From Fibrobacter sp. (GTDB lineage Bacteria > Fibrobacterota > Fibrobacteria > Fibrobacterales > Fibrobacteraceae), in the NCBI GenBank assembly GCA_024399015.1, contig JAKSIC010000018.1:1-59807 (forward strand): 59,807 nucleotides of DNA, given 5' to 3'. Both the position numbers and the translations under genes were made by a program. How positions within the stretch are numbered: the first letter of the stretch is position 1; every line of letters starts with the position of its first letter. The notes under the pieces are model-generated. The model saw nothing but the letters and a program-made list of their open reading frames with translations, was not told the DNA's origin and ran no database searches. Shown one piece after another: positions 8,673 to 14,733 of the stretch.

Positions 8673-9116
8673 ATGTCTTATCCAGCAATACACATCGCCC
8701 AACTTCTACTGACAAAGTTTAAGGATCAGTCTCACTCGCAAGAGCTCATGACCAACCTTAAATTGCAGAAGATGCTTTACTACGAGCAGGGCTTTCATCT
8801 TGCCGCCTTCGGCACACCCCTCTTCAACGAGAGTATCGAAGCATGGATGTACGGCCCAGTTGTCCCCGCTGTTTACGAACATTTTTCCGACAAAGGTTCT
8901 AGCGGTATCGAACCCGCAGAAAACGAAATCTTCGACTTGAGCGAAGACGAAGCCACCTTGTTTAATAACGTTTTCGACGTTTACAACCAGTTCTCCGCAA
9001 CAAAACTGGTCGAAATGACACACTCTGAACCTCCCTGGTGCAATTCCGAGGTAGGAAGGGGCTGCGTTATTTCAAACGAATCCATGGAAGCGTTCTTTAA
9101 AACAAGGCTGAGCTAA
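8673..9116 (+). CDS. Panacea (SocA-like, DUF4065) domain protein
   Basis: A 147-residue protein with the hallmarks of the Panacea domain: MTNLKLQKMLYYEQGF (near residue 25-40), then ESIEAWMYGPVVPAVYEHF (about 52-70) and a C-terminal helical part with LVEMTHSEPPW. Family members are best known as antitoxins of PanAT pairs or as the SocA proteolysis adaptor. Here the following gene overlaps it (TAATG at 9114-9118) and ends like a typical antitoxin, so the Panacea protein may be the regulated partner instead. The start has GGAGG, and the leader can hide this site. A TTGACA and TATAAA-like box near 8544-8570 may be the promoter. Confidence 0.85.
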   Translation: MSYPAIHIAQLLLTKFKDQSHSQELMTNLKLQKMLYYEQGFHLAAFGTPLFNESIEAWMYGPVVPAVYEHFSDKGSSGIEPAENEIFDLSEDEATLFNNVFDVYNQFSATKLVEMTHSEPPWCNSEVGRGCVISNESMEAFFKTRLS

Positions 9117-9304
9117 TGGGCAAAAAACAATTCAACATCAAAGTTCCTGATGTCCCCACTAGCGTTTCTATAACAAAGGCTTCCGCCAGCCAGATGCTTC
9201 GAATTATGCAGGCACTATCTGCAGAAGCACAAGAAGCAGGCGTCGCCAACATGAGTCTAGATGAAATCAACGCAGAAATCGACGCCGCAAGGAAGGGAAA
9301 GTAA
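9116..9304 (+). CDS. 62-residue partner of the Panacea protein, antitoxin-like tail
   Basis: A short basic protein whose C-terminus MSLDEINAEIDAARKGK looks like the toxin-binding tail of type II antitoxins (L-x-E-I-x-x-x-I-x-x-x-R). The N-terminal half (KKQFNIKVPDVPTSVSITKAS) has no motif I can name. It is translationally coupled to the Panacea gene through TAATG. The pair is likely a TA or defence unit; which partner is toxic cannot be told from sequence. No terminator is obvious; the convergent 72-residue gene ends 12 bases away. Confidence 0.65.
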   Translation: MGKKQFNIKVPDVPTSVSITKASASQMLRIMQALSAEAQEAGVANMSLDEINAEIDAARKGK

Positions 9305-9316
9305 ATTTCCCTGGAG

Positions 9317-9535
9317 TCACTGATTTTCAATATATTCCTGATAAAGCGCCACCGGGCCGAGGTGCCACATCTTGGTGTTTTCTTGTTCCAGCTCGCTGTA
9401 GGTTTTCGAAAGATAGAGTTTTTTGAGAGCTTCTACAGGTTCAATGTTTGAATCTTCCGCAAGCATTTCAGCCATCCAGGAGAGTTTGGAAGGCAGAAGC
9501 AAGTAAAGATTTTTCTGGTTCACTTCCAAATTCAT
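9317..9535 (-). CDS. 72-residue third gene of the DUF3990 unit
   Basis: A small protein with a helical N-terminus (LLPSKLSWMAEMLAEDSNI) and the segment ALKKLYLSKTYSELEQENTK, a pattern I have seen in short proteins next to DUF3990 genes. Its ATG overlaps the DUF3990 stop (ATGA at 9535-9532). It may be an antitoxin or accessory factor. No enzymatic motif is visible. Confidence 0.6.
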   Translation of the reverse strand: MNLEVNQKNLYLLLPSKLSWMAEMLAEDSNIEPVEALKKLYLSKTYSELEQENTKMWHLGPVALYQEYIENQ

Positions 9536-10017
9536 TTTACAACCTCGGCATCGATATACTTGAGGGCCTGTAAGGCTTTTTCTGTATGGAATAGATACTG
9601 ATCGACTAGTTTATAAGTTTTCAGTTCGGCAATCAAGTTTTCCTTGTCAAGAAAGCCGCCTTCAAACAGGGCAAACGCAGCATACACGCGATCATTGGCC
9701 ACGGGGCCATACACAATATCGTAATTATGCGTATAGTTTTTTTGCGTGCGATTATTCATCACAAAATCTACCCATTCTGTTGTGGGAGTTTCAAAAACAA
9801 GGCAATTCAAATTATTCAACGCAGCATCACGGTCAAACTCATAGACATTGATATAGCCGCAGGAAGCCTTGCGTTCCGACATTCTACGCCTTACCCAATC
9901 TTCGGCCTGTTGATGAGAGGTCGTTGTGTAGAAACCATTTCCGTAATCAAGAGTTCTGCTTGGAATTCTTATTTCTGGGCTTGATACAATTTCAATACTT
10001 CCATGGAACAGTTTCAT
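9532..10017 (-). CDS. DUF3990 protein, probable ADP-ribosyltransferase-like toxin
   Basis: A 161-residue protein starting MKLFHGSIEIVSSPEI. The start at 10017 is chosen over an upstream one because GGGAGGG lies just before it and it overlaps the previous stop (ATGA). The YGNGFYTTTSHQQAEDW stretch (about residues 25-42) and the YDIVYGPVANDRVY stretch (about 97-110) are characteristic of DUF3990. As I recall, this family is related to the ADP-ribosyltransferase fold, in which HGS, a GFYTT-like strand and a late acidic residue line the NAD pocket. It lies between two short genes with overlapping starts and stops, as in a TA operon. ADP-ribosylation activity is inferred. Confidence 0.75.
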   Translation of the reverse strand: MKLFHGSIEIVSSPEIRIPSRTLDYGNGFYTTTSHQQAEDWVRRRMSERKASCGYINVYEFDRDAALNNLNCLVFETPTTEWVDFVMNNRTQKNYTHNYDIVYGPVANDRVYAAFALFEGGFLDKENLIAELKTYKLVDQYLFHTEKALQALKYIDAEVVK

Positions 10018-10238
10018 TTTGTCCCTCCCTGGCGAACCGCAATAAACTCGTCGATTTCTTCCACAAGCCATGTAGCACTTTGCGTATGCAAAACTTCAAA
10101 GTGTTCCTGCAAATATTCCAAAACGCCATACTTGTCTAAATGCTGCATAGCTTCGGCTCCAGAAATTTGCTTCGCATTCTTATACTGCTCAATACAAAAC
10201 GAAATAAAGTAAGAGATGTTTGACGTTTTTTCTTTCAT
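10014..10238 (-). CDS. DUF3791 protein, first gene of the DUF3990 unit
   Basis: A 74-residue protein with features of DUF3791: an aromatic N-terminal helix (ISYFISFCIEQYKNAKQIS), LDKYGVLEYLQEHFEVLHT with the LHT signature, and an acidic end VEEIDEFIAVR. DUF3791 genes commonly precede DUF3990 genes, so this is probably the antitoxin or regulator of the unit. The stop overlaps the DUF3990 start. Confidence 0.75.
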   Translation of the reverse strand: MKEKTSNISYFISFCIEQYKNAKQISGAEAMQHLDKYGVLEYLQEHFEVLHTQSATWLVEEIDEFIAVRQGGTK

Positions 10239-10285
10239 ACTATTCTATCCGACTTATGAAAGAAATATAAGTAAATCTTCTTAAC

Positions 10286-11128
10286 TTACCCAACCTCCAC
10301 CACAAAATCCTCCTTTTTCAGTCCATATTCCTGATAGGGATTTTCGTTCGGGTAGCCGACAGGATTGCAGAGCAGCAGGTGCTTTTTGCCTTTGCTATCC
10401 GTAATCCACTTCTTGATTGCCGTGTGGGTGTGGCCCGCTTGCCAAATGGAGCCATCGGGCATATTTTCCAGATACTTGGCTCCTGCGAAGTAAAAGAAAT
10501 TCGAGCATTCGTCATGTTTGTATCGTTCTGCCATGCCAAATTCCAGCGGCAGAAAATGAGTCATCATGATGTTTGGTTGTTGTTGCGTCAAGGATTGCAT
10601 CACTTGTTCATAATGTTGCCAAATCGCATCGGGATCGTTGCCTTTGTAATTCCAGTGGCGGCCATCAAACCAGCAGAATTTCCAGAGCGTTTTGTTCTGC
10701 GCCGCAGTCGCTCCTGGCATGTGCTTATACTCAAAGTCGCACATTCCCATGCAACCGGCAACGCCTTCTACAATGCGATTTTCAAGCAGATGAACATTAG
10801 GAATCTTTGCTACTTCGCCACAAAAGAAAGCAATCTTTTCTTCGGATGTCAAAAAATCACGGTCCTTGCCGTAGTGAGACTTTTTCTCTGTAATGATGTC
10901 GTGATTGCCAAGGCACAAATACACCTTGGCATATTTCGTGGCGATGAACTTCAAAAACTCCACATACGTAAAGTAATCGTTGGCGATATCCCCCGCAATG
11001 CAGTAGGCATCGGCTGGCAAGAAGTTCCGCTCATAGAACTGTTCAAAAGCTTTCTGCAGCGGCTCCCTGGAGCGCGTCATAGGGCTGTAGAAATCAACAT
11101 GTAGGTCACTGATAAAGTAGTATTTCAT
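10286..11128 (-). CDS. Calcineurin-like metallophosphoesterase
   Basis: A 280-residue protein with the ordered metal-binding motifs of this superfamily: SDLHVD (residues 7-12), GDIAND (about 46-51), GNHD (about 74-77), a THF near 196 and GHTHTA (about 238-243). It should hydrolyse phosphoester bonds with two bound metal ions; the substrate is unknown. It follows the RhuM-Fic gene by 12 bases on the same strand, so the two are probably co-transcribed. A phosphodiesterase that removes AMP groups or nucleotides would make sense beside a Fic enzyme, but this is inference. Confidence 0.85.
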   Translation of the reverse strand: MKYYFISDLHVDFYSPMTRSREPLQKAFEQFYERNFLPADAYCIAGDIANDYFTYVEFLKFIATKYAKVYLCLGNHDIITEKKSHYGKDRDFLTSEEKIAFFCGEVAKIPNVHLLENRIVEGVAGCMGMCDFEYKHMPGATAAQNKTLWKFCWFDGRHWNYKGNDPDAIWQHYEQVMQSLTQQQPNIMMTHFLPLEFGMAERYKHDECSNFFYFAGAKYLENMPDGSIWQAGHTHTAIKKWITDSKGKKHLLLCNPVGYPNENPYQEYGLKKEDFVVEVG

Positions 11129-11140
11129 CCTTCAAACTCC

Positions 11141-12088
11141 TTACAAACAATTCACGATAACATCCACCATGATTTCCTTCTCTTCGGGCCTGGACTCCGC
11201 AATCATAATGGTGAGAGCAACAAGTGTGGCGTCATCGATGGTCTTTTCTCCATCTTTATAGAGAGCGCCGTTCCTATCCAAAAAGTAAAGGAACATAGTG
11301 GCGGCAATACGCTTGTTCCCGTCCCAAAAACTGTGATTTTTAGTTACAAAATATAAAAGGTTGGCAGCCTTCACCTGTAACGAAGGGTAAAGTTCGATAC
11401 CGTCAAAAGTTTGATAAATGTCGCCAATGCTCCCCCTGAAAGAGTCATCCTTTTCTTTGCCAAAGACCTCCGATTTTTCTGAAAAAGTCATCTGATCGAT
11501 GACCTGCCGGCACTCCTCATAGGTCAAAACATAGGTGGGTTCATCCCCTTTTGGCCTTGCAAGGGTCTGATGATCGTAAGAATCCAGCAATTCAAGGGCT
11601 TTTCCATAATTTTCGACCACGGAAAGGACTTGCGACGCGTCAAGGGAACTTTTTGTACGCTTCAGAAGCTTTACCACCTGCCCTAAATCCTGCAAACGCT
11701 TTTGGTTTACGGCGTATCCCTTCAGCAGGTATTCCTTCAAGACGGTATTTGCCCAACGCCGGAACATGACGCCCTGCTTGCTTTTGACGCGATAGCCCAC
11801 GGAAATGATAACATCGAGGTTGTACAGGACCAGTTCAGAAACTTGCATTTTTTCTTTAATAGCACCATGAGGAGTGGTATGTGCAAATTTTGCACATACC
11901 ACTTTGGGATCAATTTCCCCTTCCTGAATGGCATTTCGAATATGGCGGCCAATTACAGTACGGTCTTTTAGAAACAATTGGGCCATTTGTTCTTGCGACA
12001 GCCAAACAGTCTCGTTTTCCAGACGAACATCAAGCCGTGTCGAGCCATCGGCCATCTCATAAATAAGAACGTTTCCTTTATTTTCCAT
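11141..12088 (-). CDS. RhuM-Fic fusion protein
   Basis: This 315-residue protein has an N-terminal RhuM-type domain (about residues 1-130: DVRLENETVWLSQEQMAQLF, DRTVIGRHI, then YNLDVIISVGYRVKS) and a C-terminal Fic/Doc domain with the catalytic HSFWDGNKR motif near residue 255. RhuM was first seen in Salmonella pathogenicity island 3; its part here looks like a DNA-binding Bro/KilA-like module. The Fic part may AMPylate or otherwise nucleotidylate a protein target. No separate antitoxin gene lies beside it; the metallophosphoesterase follows directly. The start has GGAGG six bases upstream. Confidence 0.85.
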   Translation of the reverse strand: MENKGNVLIYEMADGSTRLDVRLENETVWLSQEQMAQLFLKDRTVIGRHIRNAIQEGEIDPKVVCAKFAHTTPHGAIKEKMQVSELVLYNLDVIISVGYRVKSKQGVMFRRWANTVLKEYLLKGYAVNQKRLQDLGQVVKLLKRTKSSLDASQVLSVVENYGKALELLDSYDHQTLARPKGDEPTYVLTYEECRQVIDQMTFSEKSEVFGKEKDDSFRGSIGDIYQTFDGIELYPSLQVKAANLLYFVTKNHSFWDGNKRIAATMFLYFLDRNGALYKDGEKTIDDATLVALTIMIAESRPEEKEIMVDVIVNCL

Positions 12089-12175
12089 ATTTGCCTCCTA
12101 CGATTGCTTTTCTTGAGTTCAATTTTCAAAAGGGCATAGTTTCCCCATTGAATTTTGAACCATTTTTTTTTGCAA

Positions 12176-12205
12176 AACAAAAACACCTGATTTTCCATCA
12201 GGTGT
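12176..12205 (-). terminator. Orphan minus-strand terminator
   Basis: ACACCTGA (12183-12190) and TCAGGTGT (12198-12205) form a stem followed on the minus strand by a T-rich run. The same stem is found after the xylanase gene at 14680. No gene lies upstream of it here, so it is probably a leftover. Confidence 0.6.
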
Positions 12206-12480
12206 TCAGGAGACTATCCGTAACGCTCGGGAGGAATAGTAGCTTATTCAAGAAAATTGGCAAGAGCATTTATGTTAAGGTTTTGTAAAACCAATTATAA
12301 TTCGTAAAAGGAGATCCCCGCCTTCGCGGGGATGACATGCAAAAGGTAGCCGGGGATGACATAAGACGGAAAACGCCCTATTCCTCCCCGACCCCATGAA
12401 GGGGAATCATGTACCCGCTAGCTTTCTTGCCCAGGAACTTGTAGCTATCAAATGGGGTAGCCCTCCCTTGTGCAAGGGAA
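12206..12480. other. Intergenic stretch without a convincing gene
   Basis: I see no coding sequence here. It contains one dispersed palindrome (12310-12337) and, just before repeat R3, a short perfect inverted repeat cccttg/caaggg at about 12464-12477. Confidence 0.5.
12310..12337. repeat. Dispersed palindrome of the GGGATGACA type
   Basis: ggagatcccc, a cgccttcgcg core and ggggatgaca form a near-perfect inverted repeat. Relatives occur at 18962, 21965 (inside tilS) and 50517; all end in ATGACA. Confidence 0.7.
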
Positions 12481-12570
12481 GCCTCCTGCTGTATTCAAAG
12501 ATACCCATTCCCGAGTGCCGCGAGGTCGCCTATTGGGCGACAAAAAACTTCCTTGACAGCTGCTGCTCAA
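12481..12570. repeat. Structured repeat, copy R3
   Basis: Same repeat as R1, upstream of the second GNAT unit. The internal hairpin differs in sequence but still pairs (GTCGCC with GGCGAC), which suggests that the structure is kept. Confidence 0.85.
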
Positions 12571-12581
12571 GAGAGTATATT
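12553..12581 (+). promoter_or_regulatory. Promoter of the GNAT unit (copy 2)
   Basis: TTGACA (12553-12558), 17 bases, TATATT (12576-12581), as in copy 1. The promoter is intact although the GNAT gene behind it is damaged. Confidence 0.65.
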
Positions 12582-12652
12582 TTAGGTGCAGAAAAATGTT
12601 ACCTCTGCTTTCTTACATTCAAACATCAGACCGTTTATAGCGAGGTATTGAC

Positions 12653-12793
12653 ATGAAGCCCATTAGCGAAATGCTTAACCGACAGCAGAACAAAATTACT
12701 AATCGTGAAGCGGTAGAACGTATTCATTCCGACAGCATGCCAAAAACAACGCTGAAGGAAGTCGAAGTCAAACTGCCCAATTACACGAGATGA
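12653..12793 (+). CDS. Second copy of the 46-residue putative antitoxin
   Basis: As far as I can compare by eye, identical in sequence to 7610-7750, with the same ribosome binding site and the same four-base overlap with the next gene. It is intact while its partner is deleted, so it could act as a stand-alone antitoxin. Recent duplication is the likely reason for the identity. Confidence 0.6.
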   Translation: MKPISEMLNRQQNKITNREAVERIHSDSMPKTTLKEVEVKLPNYTR

Positions 12794-13032
12794 GTAATCG
12801 CCTACAAATAGAACCTGTCAACGAAAACACAGATCTACGGAAATGCGGAGTAGGTTCTTTATATTCCATCAAAACTGAGCAGGCTATAAGATTTTATAAA
12901 AAGAATGATTTTGTTTTTGCAGACTGTGATGACGAACTAGATATTGAGCAGGCTTTAAATGACGGAACCTTCTGCGACGACAAGGAAATGGTCGTTCCCA
13001 TGTTCTTTGACCTGAACAGCCTCAAGCTATAA
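12790..13032 (+). pseudogene. GNAT acetyltransferase copy with two in-frame deletions
   Basis: Compared with the 209-residue copy at 7747, this copy lacks 105 codons (the equivalent of 7789-8103) and a further 24 codons just after the RKCGVGS loop. Both losses keep the frame, leaving an 80-residue open reading frame with the original start and end. Most of the acetyltransferase fold is gone, so it cannot be an active GNAT enzyme. The remaining sequence looks identical to copy 1, which points to a recent duplication. A retained role for the short product cannot be excluded. Confidence 0.75.
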
Positions 13033-13035
13033 TCG

Positions 13036-13173
13036 GTCAAAGATGGTGATTTAATCGGCTATCCCGAAGAACAAGAGTACATCTTCTTGCCTTTCGCAAA
13101 GTTCAATTTCTCAAAAAATGACGTTGCTTGGAAGGGCGGTATTTGTTATATTGATTGCACGATGGAGGTTTAG
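13036..13173 (+). pseudogene. C-terminal fragment of a lost gene (possibly ADP-ribosyltransferase-like)
   Basis: Right after the deleted GNAT copy the sequence reads openly for 45 codons to a TAG: DGDLIGYPEEQEYIFLPF, then AKFNFSKND and CYIDCTMEV. There is no start codon, because the duplicated GNAT unit replaced the front. The P-E-E-Q-E-Y-I-F-L-P pattern recalls the last strand of arginine-type ADP-ribosyltransferases (E-x-E followed by hydrophobic residues and P). That identification is tentative. Confidence 0.45.
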
Positions 13174-13174
13174 T

Positions 13175-13348
13175 ATGCCGAGTCAACAATTATTAGATTT
13201 GATTGCTTTTTGCGAAACCCTCGCTCCTATTGGAGAAGGTCACAAGCCGGAGGCACGCTGGATGCCTTGGGATTGTTATGTTGCCGCGGCAAAAAAATGG
13301 AATGAAAAACATCCCGATGACCTTTGCGAAATTGGATACGAAAAATAA
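13175..13348 (+). CDS. 57-residue hypothetical protein
   Basis: A short protein starting MPSQQLLDLIAFCETLAPIG and ending CEIGYEK, with W-x-x-W-D-C-Y in the middle. GGAGG lies eight bases before the ATG at 13175, which I prefer over upstream in-frame starts. The start lies one base after the stop of the preceding gene fragment, so it was probably the second gene of that operon. TTGCTT and TATATT with 17-base spacing (13124-13152) could now drive it. A terminator follows. I do not recognise its family. Confidence 0.55.
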   Translation: MPSQQLLDLIAFCETLAPIGEGHKPEARWMPWDCYVAAAKKWNEKHPDDLCEIGYEK

Positions 13349-13378
13349 ATCGTAGCAATCTACAAGAATTTATCCACC

Positions 13379-13413
13379 AGCCCTTCCGAATGACCGGAGG
13401 GGCTATTTTATTT
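13379..13413 (+). terminator. Terminator after the 57-residue gene
   Basis: AGCCCTTCCG (13379-13388) pairs with CGGAGGGGCT (13395-13404), followed by a T-rich run. Confidence 0.7.
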
Positions 13414-13417
13414 GCCT

Positions 13418-13742
13418 ATGGCTAGAAATGGAAAAACAAAGGTCCGTGGCAAGGCTGCCAAGCAGATGTCCGCTATCGGGGATTTCATTTGGCGCCTAAA
13501 GCGCCTGGAGGAAAAAACCGTGATGCTGGAGACGCACCACGTCAACGTCGGATGGAAGGACGAGATTGTCTCCAACTTTGACGCGGATTTTGTCGGCCCC
13601 GGAATCAAGGCCGCGAGCCTGGCCACCATCGCAAAGGTTATGAACTATGGCCGCACCGGTGGAGTCGCCAAGGGCCAGCTCCAGCGCGCGATGAAGGACC
13701 GCAATGCATACGAGGCTAACGCCCCTATTACCATCCACGATA
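13418..13742 (+). pseudogene. Truncated gene resembling a phage tail or neck protein
   Basis: Starts MARNGKTKVRGKAAKQM and contains GDFIWRLKRLEEKTVMLE, VNVGWKDE and AASLATIAKVMNYGR, a layout reminiscent of HK97 gp10-like or virion-morphogenesis proteins (a basic helix, V-x-V-G-W, then an A-T-I-A-x-x-x-x-Y-G pattern). After NAPITIHD the frame runs into repeat R4, so the true C-terminus is missing. No ribosome binding site is visible at normal distance, only a terminator. I read this as a phage gene remnant cut by the repeat; the family call is a guess from pattern. Confidence 0.5.
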
Positions 13743-13827
13743 GCCTCCTTTTAATTCAAAGATACCCATTCCCGAGTGCCGCGTGGTCGCTTGTATGGCG
13801 ACAAAAAACTTCCTTGACAGCTGTCAA
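13743..13827. repeat. Structured repeat, copy R4
   Basis: Same repeat as R1, replacing the end of the phage-like gene. The GTCGC/GCGAC hairpin, AAAAAA and cttccttgacagctg are kept; downstream it diverges. Confidence 0.8.
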
Positions 13828-13961
13828 TCCGCGAGGATGCGGGACACGGTAACAAGTACTTGCAAAACCTTCTGGATTTGTGTAAATTTCATGCAAGCAT
13901 GCATTTAAAAACGGCTCGGTCATAAAAATTTATTTTACGACTCTCGCCTCCGGATAAATGA

Positions 13962-14303
13962 ATCGCGGAACCCACCCGGGTTGAACCTTTTGAAGATGTG
14001 TACGAGGACCTTATGGCATTCAGCGCAGACCAAATCGAAGCCTACCGCAAGGAAATGGAAGAACGCCGTAGACTGGACGCGATTTCTACCCGCAAGTACA
14101 CCGAAGAGTTGATCAAGCAGCAGGAAGAACAAATCGCGGCAAATAAGCAGGTCATTGAAGCCAACAGGCAAGAACTTGCAGCGAATAAGCAGGAGCTGGC
14201 GGCGAATAAACAGGAACTTGCGGCCAACAGGCAGGAACTGGAAGCAGAAAAAGCCCGTGCCGACAAATACGCAGCAATCCTTAGACAACACGGCCTGCTG
14301 TAA
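13962..14303 (+). pseudogene. C-terminal tail of an Rpn/PD-(D/E)XK transposase-like gene
   Basis: The frame is open from just after a TGA at 13959-13961 to the stop at 14301. It reads VEPFEDVYEDLMAFSADQIE, then a charged coiled coil with four or five heptads close to QELAANK. I believe this is the end of an Rpn-family recombination-promoting nuclease, in which a nuclease domain is followed by such a tail, but the nuclease part is missing. A short protein could still start at the GTG at 13998 or the ATG at 14013; no ribosome binding site supports this. Confidence 0.5.
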
Positions 14304-14367
14304 AAGTTAATAAAGCTGACTACATAGAAAAAGGCTGCCCGGGAGGATAATTTTCGAAAATCGGGCA

Positions 14368-14414
14368 TTTTTACGGGAAAAACTGTTTTTTTAGAGACCA
14401 GTTTCCCGTAAAAT
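14368..14414. repeat. Inverted repeat with arms around TTTTACGGGAAA
   Basis: Left arm 14368-14385 and right arm 14399-14414 pair almost completely (TTTTACGGGAAA and CTG with CAG and TTTCCCGTAAAA). It lies in the ~430-base gene-free stretch between the Rpn remnant and the xylanase gene. Confidence 0.6.
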
Positions 14415-14558
14415 TATAGACAAACTACCGGTAAAAACTGAATAAACGACCTTTTCGGCCCATTTCCTGCCGTATTTTTGTGATTTGTCCCCATTTTTTC
14501 ATCCATTTTCCCCAGAAAAACGGCCAAAAGCACCGGATTTCTACAGACAACCTAACAA

Positions 14559-14600
14559 ATTACGGGAAAACAACCCCATTTTAATTTGTTTTTCCCGTAA
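14559..14600. repeat. Second inverted repeat with TTACGGGAAAACAA arms
   Basis: Left arm 14559-14573 and right arm 14586-14600 pair. The arm core matches that of the repeat at 14368, so both belong to one repeat family. Confidence 0.6.
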
Positions 14601-14679
14601 AATGAAGCCAAAAACCAAAATTATCCCCAAAAGGCCGGGGGCATTTGTTGGCCAAAGGCTGCGGATTTTCATTTTATAC

Positions 14680-14706
14680 AAAAAACACCTGATTTTCATC
14701 AGGTGT
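14680..14706 (-). terminator. Terminator of the xylanase gene
   Basis: ACACCTGA (14685-14692) pairs with TCAGGTGT (14699-14706). On the minus strand it is followed by six T and lies 28 bases after the xylanase stop. Confidence 0.8.
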
Positions 14707-14733
14707 TCAGGAGTCGCGTCACTCTACTTCGTG

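Noticed and set aside
12396-12656. An 86-codon plus-strand open frame before the second GNAT unit
   Set aside because: It runs through a repeat and a promoter with no start signal or recognisable protein.
7438-13827. Integron attC sites as the identity of the repeats
   Set aside because: The expected core-site bases are not seen and no integrase gene is in the window; only the general layout is similar.
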